A DNA stretch of 9,644 nt from Alphaproteobacteria bacterium (lineage in GTDB: Bacteria > Pseudomonadota > Alphaproteobacteria > Micropepsales > Micropepsaceae), in assembly GCA_003451645.1 (NCBI GenBank), contig DMER01000213.1, forward strand, positions 7,806 to 17,449, in the 5' to 3' direction. Shown here piece by piece: positions 6,218 through 9,644 of the stretch. Made by a program: the position numbers and the translations under genes. The notes below the pieces were generated by a model. The model did no database searches. It had not been told where the DNA came from and was given only the letters and a program-made list of their open reading frames with translations. The first letter of the stretch is position 1; each line of letters begins with the position of its first letter.

Positions 6218-6243
6218 TCCCGTACCGTCCCCACCTCATCAAA

Positions 6244-6275
6244 GGCGCAACCGGCTCAGGGTTGCGTCTTTTTTT
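6244..6275 (+). terminator. Rho-independent terminator of ctrA
   Basis: Nine-base arms GGCGCAACC (6244-6252) and GGTTGCGTC (6260-6268) pair with one G-U wobble around a seven-base loop, followed by seven T residues (6269-6275). It starts 27 bases after the ctrA stop. This is the only textbook intrinsic terminator I see in the window. Confidence 0.9.
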
Positions 6276-6347
6276 GTTTACATGCCGGTCCAGACCAGGC
6301 GAAGCCCTCGAGCCGAATCGGGGGAAGGGCAAGCCCACCATGCAACC

Positions 6348-6362
6348 GTTTTGACCCAAAAC
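6348..6362. repeat. Short perfect inverted repeat
   Basis: GTTTTG (6348-6353), loop ACC, CAAAAC (6357-6362). It is a six-base stem in non-coding DNA, 36 bases upstream of the larger hairpin at 6398-6426. It could be an operator or part of an RNA fold; the role is unknown. Confidence 0.4.
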
Positions 6363-6397
6363 AGCGATGCTCCCGCGCGGAAGATGATTGCTGTTAT

Positions 6398-6426
6398 GGC
6401 CGTAAGCCGGATTTCGGCTTACAGCC
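6398..6426. repeat. Stable hairpin in the ctrA-atpI gap
   Basis: GTAAGCCG (6402-6409), loop GATTT, CGGCTTAC (6415-6422) pair perfectly. Three more pairs (GGC 6398-6400 with GCC 6424-6426) extend the stem across one mismatch. A T5 run occurs only 10 or so bases later, so as a terminator it is imperfect. It may end a short transcript or belong to a structured RNA. Confidence 0.5.
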
Positions 6427-6580
6427 TTAGAAGCCACTTTTTATCAATGGTCAGTAGGGCTGTGTTGAGCGTCCGCGATACCCGCCAGATAGGAGCCAAC
6501 GTCAATGGGAATTGGCGATTTGCGGTCCCGCGCCCTTAGCGGCTTGGCGCTTTGGCGTGAATTGCCCTGCCCCAACTTTT

Positions 6581-6608
6581 CCGACACCTTGGCCGCCCGT
6601 GCTATGGT
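6581..6608 (+). promoter_or_regulatory. Candidate upstream sigma-70 promoter (distal atp promoter)
   Basis: CCGACA (6581-6586), 16 bases, TATGGT (6603-6608): four of six positions match TTGACA, and the -10 keeps T, A, T and the final T. A transcript from here would carry a leader of about 300 bases before atpI, or start an unidentified small RNA. This is weak support from motif alone. Confidence 0.3.
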
Positions 6609-6704
6609 CCCGCGTTGGTCTCGCACACCACCGCATTCACGGCGCGGCACCGGTAGCAAAAAGTGGACGTCAGTTTCATAAAACAGCACTCCACTTATTG
6701 GTTT

Positions 6705-6742
6705 GTTTCGTTGTGTTACGTTTGGTTACGTTCCTGTTTCGT
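6705..6742 (+). repeat. Four helically phased GTTWCGT direct repeats
   Basis: Heptamers GTTTCGT (6705-6711), GTTACGT (6715-6721), GTTACGT (6725-6731) and GTTTCGT (6736-6742) start 10, 10 and 11 bases apart, one DNA helical turn each. The outer two share TGTTTCGT and the inner two GTTACGTT. A looser GTTTCAT lies at 6673-6679, 32 bases upstream. Repeats in phase on one strand are typical of OmpR/PhoB-type regulators binding side by side. They sit about 65-100 bases upstream of the best atp promoter -35. The binding protein is unknown. Confidence 0.6.
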
Positions 6743-6808
6743 AAAAGCCGCCAAAATCCGCCCTTTTCTCATCCACCGCCCCGCACAATTTTACCGCAGT
6801 GCAGCGGC

Positions 6809-6837
6809 TTGACACACCCTCCCCCCATCCTTAAGGT
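6809..6837 (+). promoter_or_regulatory. Probable sigma-70 promoter of the atpI-atpF operon
   Basis: A perfect -35 TTGACA (6809-6814), preceded by C as is common in Alphaproteobacteria, is followed after 17 bases by TAAGGT (6832-6837), which keeps the first T, second A and last T of the -10. Transcription would start near 6844, leaving a leader of about 80 bases before atpI. Confidence 0.5.
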
Positions 6838-6921
6838 CCGCGCCGTTTCCGGGTGGGTCCGATCACGCTAAAGCTTTGATTCGGTTTGCTCAGATCGCTC
6901 CGGTTGGAGAGGGTGTTCACG

Positions 6922-7224
6922 ATGAGCGATGATCCGCCGTCTGACGACCGCCTCAAGGACCTGGGCAAGCGGATCGCCGAGGCGCAAGGGCAGCAGCCGG
7001 GCCACAAGCCCCCGCCGCCCGCCTCCGGGCTCGGCGCGGCGCTGCGGATGAGCACAGAGCTGGTCGCCGCCGTGGTGGTGGGCTTGGTGCTTGGATTTGG
7101 GATCGACTGGCTGTTCGGGACGCGCCCGTTCGGCCTGTTGGTCGGGTTAGGGCTCGGCATTGCTGCCGGGTTTTTCAATGTCTTTCGCCTCGCCGCTCAG
7201 ATGAGCAAAAAGGGGCGGGGATAA
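6922..7224 (+). CDS. atpI: AtpI, F0F1 ATP synthase assembly-associated protein
   Basis: This encodes 100 residues with two membrane helices at about 46-64 and 68-90. Seen: a charged, proline-rich N-terminus (PPPP near 30-33) and the family pattern G-x-D-W-x-x-G-T-x-P-F (residues 60-70), then GLGLGIAAGFFNVFRL at 75-90, as in alphaproteobacterial AtpI/AtpQ proteins. Known: AtpI is encoded first in many atp operons and helps assemble the c ring or take up magnesium; it is not a structural subunit. The frame can be opened at a TTG at 6886, but the ATG at 6922 has GGAGAGGG (6906-6913) eight bases upstream and gives the usual N-terminus. It lies 23 bases before atpB. Confidence 0.88.
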   Translation: MSDDPPSDDRLKDLGKRIAEAQGQQPGHKPPPPASGLGAALRMSTELVAAVVVGLVLGFGIDWLFGTRPFGLLVGLGLGIAAGFFNVFRLAAQMSKKGRG

Positions 7225-7247
7225 GCCAGGATAAGGACGACACGCCT

Positions 7248-8018
7248 ATGGCCGCTGGCCACAGCCCTATGGAGCAATTTGAAGTCAAGCCGGTTCTCCA
7301 GCAAGAGCCACTGTTCCAGCTGTGGGGCCAGGATATCTTTCTGACCAATTCCGCGCTGTGGATGATCATTGTCGTGCTCGCCGCGACCGCCCTTCTGACC
7401 CTGCCCGTGCGCATGGCGGGGATCATTCCCGGCCGCGCGCAGTCGGTGGCGGAGCTGCTCTACGAATTTGTCGCCAAGATCGTGACCGACATGGCGGGCG
7501 ATGCGGGCATGCGGTATTTTCCGCTGATTTTCACGCTCTTCTGCTTTGTGCTGTTCTCGAATTTGCTCGGCATGCTGCCCTATTCCTTCACGGTGACGAG
7601 CCATATCATCGTGACCTTCGCGCTCGCGATGGTCGTGTTCGTGTTCACGACCTTGCTGGGCCTTTGGCACAATGGCCTCGGCTTTTTCAAAATTTTCCTG
7701 CCCTCCGGCGTGCCCTGGTGGCTGTGGTGGCTGATCATCCCGATCGAGATCATTTCCTATCTGTCGCGGCCAATCTCGCTCTCGGTGCGTCTGTTCGCGA
7801 ACATGCTCGCCGGCCACACCATGCTAAAGGTGTTCGCGGGCTTCGTCGTGACCTTCATCTCTGCCGGTGGCGCCTTCAGCGCCTTGTCGATCTTCCCCCT
7901 GCTTGGCGCGGTGGCGGTCACGGCCCTGGAGTTCCTGATCGCTTTCTTGCAAGCTTATGTTTTCACGGTTTTGACGTGCATCTACATCAACGACGCCTTG
8001 CACGCGGGCGAGCACTAA
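7248..8018 (+). CDS. atpB: ATP synthase F0 subunit a
   Basis: This encodes a 256-residue membrane protein, the proton half-channel subunit. Seen: about five to six hydrophobic helices, the FSNLLGMLPY segment at 103-112, the essential arginine Arg181 in ISLSVRLFANMLAGH (176-190), equivalent to E. coli Arg210, and IAFLQAYVFTVLTCIYI at 231-247 with Gln235, equivalent to Gln252. The N-terminus PMEQFEVKPV is typical of alphaproteobacterial subunit a. Known: the arginine separates the two half channels and faces the c-ring carboxylate. Start: ATG at 7248 with AAGGAC about ten bases upstream; the ATG at codon 8 lacks a ribosome site. All key residues are present, so it should be functional. Confidence 0.97.
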   Translation: MAAGHSPMEQFEVKPVLQQEPLFQLWGQDIFLTNSALWMIIVVLAATALLTLPVRMAGIIPGRAQSVAELLYEFVAKIVTDMAGDAGMRYFPLIFTLFCFVLFSNLLGMLPYSFTVTSHIIVTFALAMVVFVFTTLLGLWHNGLGFFKIFLPSGVPWWLWWLIIPIEIISYLSRPISLSVRLFANMLAGHTMLKVFAGFVVTFISAGGAFSALSIFPLLGAVAVTALEFLIAFLQAYVFTVLTCIYINDALHAGEH

Positions 8019-8067
8019 TCCTTACCCACTCACACCAACGTTCTGACCTCTTAAGGAGTACTTCGCT

Positions 8068-8292
8068 ATGGACGCTTCCGCTGCAAAGTTTATCGGTGCG
8101 GGCCTCGCCTGCTTGGCCCTGTTGGGTGCTGCAATCGGCATTGGCAACATTTTCGGCAACTTCCTGGCCGGCGCGTTGCGTAATCCGTCCGCCGCTGACG
8201 CCCAGTTCGGCCGCGCGATGCTTGGCTTTGCGTTGTGCGAAGCGACCGGCCTGTTCGGCCTCGTCGTGGCCTTTGTGATCCTGTTCGGCTAG
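8068..8292 (+). CDS. atpE: ATP synthase F0 subunit c (proteolipid)
   Basis: This encodes a 74-residue hairpin of two membrane helices. Seen: helix 1 at about 8-33 with the small-residue packing GAAIGIGNIFG (20-30), the polar loop RNP (38-40) that touches the central stalk, and helix 2 at about 50-73 with the proton-binding carboxylate Glu58 (ALCEATGLFG). Known: a ring of c subunits turns as protons pass subunit a. Glutamate at this site, the MDASAAKFIGAG start and NPSAAD are typical of Alphaproteobacteria. AAGGAG (8053-8058) nine bases before the ATG is the strongest ribosome site in the operon, consistent with the high copy number of c. The 49-base gap after atpB shows no terminator. Confidence 0.97.
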   Translation: MDASAAKFIGAGLACLALLGAAIGIGNIFGNFLAGALRNPSAADAQFGRAMLGFALCEATGLFGLVVAFVILFG

Positions 8293-8314
8293 AGCGGACG
8301 GACCGAGCACAGCC

Positions 8315-8914
8315 ATGGCCACGGACGTCGCACCAGAGCCCTACCCCGGCTCGCCAGAGCCCGATGCCACCCACGGTACCCATGAGGGGACCGAGGCGCA
8401 TGGCGGCGCCAAGGGCGGCGGGGGGTTGCCTCAGCTAAAGCCCGAATCTTTTGCCGGGCAGCTGTTCTGGCTGGCGGTGACGTTCGCGCTGCTGTTCGTG
8501 CTGTTGACGACTGTCGCCCTGCCCCGCATTGGCGCCGTCCTCGCGGCCCGCAAAGCGCGCATCAAGGCAGACCTCGACGACGCGGCCGCCGCACAGCGCC
8601 GCGCTGAAGAGGCAGGCCAAGCGCTGGAACTCGCCATGGCTGAGGCGCGTAATAGGGCCCGCAAGCTGGGCGAGGAAGCGCGGGAGCGTGTCCGCGCCGA
8701 GGTCGACGCGACCACGCGGTCGGAAAACGACCGGCTTGCGGCCGATGTCGCCCGGGCTGAAGCGCGCATTCAGCAGATGCGGGAGGCGGCACTTGCCAAT
8801 GTCCGCGGCATTGCCACCGAGACCGCAAGCGCCGTTGTCGAGCGCTTGTCTGGCACTGCCGCTGACCCTGCGGTGATCGCAGCCGCGGTCGATGGCGTCT
8901 TGGCACGAGGGTAA
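8315..8914 (+). CDS. atpF': ATP synthase F0 subunit b' (stator)
   Basis: This encodes 199 residues. Seen: a polar G/H/P/E-rich N-terminal extension (1-45), one membrane helix at about 48-70 (FWLAVTFALLFVLLTTVALP), then a long alanine/arginine/glutamate helix at about 75-165 for the peripheral stalk and a short tail. FAGQLFWLAVTF followed by LPRIGAVLAARKARI is the family pattern of b' proteins (also called AtpG or AtpF2). Known: in Alphaproteobacteria and phototrophs b' pairs with b to hold F1 still. The start is uncertain: the ATG at 8315 has only GGACGGACCGAG upstream, and no other in-frame ATG exists before the helix. The N-terminal extension is longer than minimal stator subunits. It starts 22 bases after atpE and overlaps nothing. 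Confidence 0.92.
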   Translation: MATDVAPEPYPGSPEPDATHGTHEGTEAHGGAKGGGGLPQLKPESFAGQLFWLAVTFALLFVLLTTVALPRIGAVLAARKARIKADLDDAAAAQRRAEEAGQALELAMAEARNRARKLGEEARERVRAEVDATTRSENDRLAADVARAEARIQQMREAALANVRGIATETASAVVERLSGTAADPAVIAAAVDGVLARG

Positions 8915-8924
8915 GGGGGCAATC

Positions 8925-9419
8925 ATGCCAGAGATCTTTTCCGATCCAACCTTTTGGGTTGCTGTTGCCCTCGGCATCTTTGTCGTTATTACGATCTATT
9001 TGCGCGTGCCTGGCACGGTCGCACGTCAACTGGATGCCCGTGCGGATGCGATCCGGGGCGAGCTGGATGAGGCCAAGCGTCTGCGCACTGAAGCGGAAGG
9101 CGTCCTCAAGCAGTATGAAGCCAAACGCCGTGACGCCGAGGTCGAAGCGCAGCAGATCGTTGCCGCCGCAAAGGCGGAAGCAGATCGCCTCGCGCAAGAC
9201 GCCAAGGCTCAGCTGCAAGCCTATATCGAGCGCCGCAAGAAGGCTGCCGAACAAAAGATCACGCAAGCCGAATCCGCCGCGATCGCAGAGGTCCGGGCAG
9301 CAGCCGCGAGTGCCGCGATCAACGCCGCTGAAGTGGTGCTAAAGGCACAAATGACAGAAGCCAAGGCCGATGCCATTGCTGACGCAGCGTTGCGCGACGT
9401 GCGCGCCAAACTCCACTAA
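8925..9419 (+). CDS. atpF: ATP synthase F0 subunit b (stator)
   Basis: This encodes 164 residues. Seen: a membrane helix at about 9-27 (TFWVAVALGIFVVITIYL), then VPGTVARQLDARADAIRGEL (28-47), a long heptad-like helix rich in A, E, K, Q and R to about residue 115, and an alanine-rich end. F-S-x-P-x-F-W-V-A near the N-terminus is typical of subunit b. Start choice: an ATG at 8892 would extend it by 11 residues overlapping b', but AAGGGGG at 8913-8919 lies five bases before the ATG at 8925 and the family begins here. Known: it forms the stalk dimer with b' and binds subunit delta of F1. No F1 genes follow; the next gene is convergent and unrelated, so F1 is encoded elsewhere. Confidence 0.95.
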   Translation: MPEIFSDPTFWVAVALGIFVVITIYLRVPGTVARQLDARADAIRGELDEAKRLRTEAEGVLKQYEAKRRDAEVEAQQIVAAAKAEADRLAQDAKAQLQAYIERRKKAAEQKITQAESAAIAEVRAAAASAAINAAEVVLKAQMTEAKADAIADAALRDVRAKLH

Positions 9420-9644
9420 TCAGGCACTCAGAGCGAAATTGCGTGCGGCCCATGCCGCCTCATGCTTGAGCAGCCACTCCTTGCGCGGCAGGCCGCCGCC
9501 ATAACCGGTGAGCGTCCCGTTGGCGCCAATCACGCGGTGACATGGCACCACGATGCCAATCGGATTGGCGCCATTGGCAAGCCCCACCGCCCGCGCCGCA
9601 CCGGGCTGCCCGATGGCCTCTGCCAGTTCGCCATAGCTCCAGGT
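9420..9644 (-). CDS. ogt: Methylated-DNA--protein-cysteine methyltransferase, C-terminal part (truncated by window end)
   Basis: Reading the minus strand from the window end gives 74 residues and a TGA (complement of 9420-9422). Seen: [20 protein letters not shown], the end of the winged helix-turn-helix with the arginine finger (AARAVG), [20 protein letters not shown] with the acceptor cysteine in PCHR, and [17 protein letters not shown], the active-site loop. Known: Ogt/Ada-C proteins transfer an alkyl group from O6-alkylguanine or O4-alkylthymine to this cysteine, a one-use repair reaction. The N-terminal domain and start are outside the window, so a fusion to an Ada regulator domain cannot be ruled out. 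Its stop directly abuts the atpF stop, with no base between the two codons. Confidence 0.93.
   Translation of the reverse strand, partial: TWSYGELAEAIGQPGAARAVGLANGANPIGIVVPCHRVIGANGTLTGYGGGLPRKEWLLKHEAAWAARNFALSA

Larger units (their letters stand above)
6276..6921. other. Long non-coding stretch between ctrA and atpI
   Basis: About 645 bases contain no reading frame I would call a gene; the frames present have odd composition, poor starts and no recognisable motifs. Seen: two hairpins (6348-6362 and 6398-6426), a possible promoter at 6581-6608, an AT-richer block with four phased GTTWCGT repeats (6705-6742), and a better promoter at 6809-6837. The first half (about 6290-6500) could encode a small RNA, but I recognise no family. 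The second half is probably the regulatory region and leader of the ATP synthase operon. A decayed gene in the first half cannot be excluded. Confidence 0.6.

Noticed and set aside
6398..6426. Resemblance of the hairpin to the 3' end of RNase P RNA on the minus strand
   Set aside because: Only a short CCGGCTTAC-like stretch matches, and the conserved GAGGAAAGTCC block expected 300-400 bases away on that strand is absent.
6705..6742. Phased repeats as a CRISPR array or iteron origin
   Set aside because: The units are 7 bases with 3-4-base gaps, far too short for CRISPR, and there is no replication gene or AT-rich melting region of the usual kind; an operator array fits better.
6512..6871. A 119-codon plus-strand frame in the ctrA-atpI gap
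   Set aside because: Its composition is unlike a real protein (many P, H, R, W with no pattern), it has no ribosome site and it runs across the phased repeats and the -35/-10 of the likely atp promoter.
7322..8278. A 318-codon plus-strand frame across atpB and atpE
   Set aside because: It is an out-of-frame shadow, rich in R, H and A and crossing two well-identified genes with conserved functional residues.
8892..8924. Upstream ATG for atpF overlapping b'
   Set aside because: The ATG at 8925 has a strong ribosome site five bases before it and gives the usual family N-terminus.
8562..9266. A 234-codon minus-strand frame opposite the b' and b genes
   Set aside because: It is a shadow of alanine/arginine-rich coiled-coil genes; the product has no family resemblance and no ribosome site was seen.

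Overview
The window is a gene-dense, GC-rich piece of an alphaproteobacterial chromosome. Three things point there independently: a near-canonical CtrA cell-cycle regulator, an F0 ATP synthase cluster in the order atpI-atpB-atpE-b'-b with no F1 genes behind it (the split F0/F1 layout of Alphaproteobacteria), and FlhF/FlhG-type polar flagellum genes beside fliI-fliJ. The species cannot be named from the sequence.

Layout, left to right. Positions 1-1437 hold the 3' part of an flhF-like SRP-family GTPase gene followed by flhG, a MinD/ParA-type ATPase; these probably form one operon that sets flagellar number and position. After about 225 bases of intergenic DNA come two small genes (1663-1995 and 2100-2498) for unrecognised proteins, each with three predicted membrane segments, separated by a strong hairpin. 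A DoxX-family membrane protein gene (2512-2919, minus) faces them. It is divergent from a gene (3031-3474, plus) for a membrane-anchored protein that looks like a stand-alone TolB/adenylate-cyclase-associated N-terminal domain. Next, on the minus strand, are fliJ and fliI (transcribed fliI then fliJ), encoding the flagellar export stalk protein and ATPase.

fliI and ctrA are divergent across 267 bases. That interval holds two one-mismatch CtrA boxes (TTAA-N7-TTAA) and GANTC sites of the CcrM type, one of them inside the CtrA-like box nearest ctrA. This is the expected layout for an autoregulated cell-cycle gene that also controls flagellar genes. ctrA ends in a good intrinsic terminator. About 650 bases follow without a convincing gene; they hold hairpins, two candidate promoters and a notable set of four GTTWCGT heptamers repeated every 10-11 bases.

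Positions 6922-9419 are the F0 operon: AtpI, subunit a, subunit c, and the paired stator subunits b' and b. Together these form the membrane proton channel, the rotor ring and the peripheral stalk. The last gene, cut off by the window end, is an ogt-type O6-alkylguanine-DNA alkyltransferase on the minus strand whose stop codon directly abuts that of atpF.

Most of the window is recognisable core biology. The less explained parts are the pair of small membrane proteins, the TolB-like protein with a possible CtrA box, the phased repeats upstream of the ATP synthase genes, and the structured non-coding stretch after ctrA.
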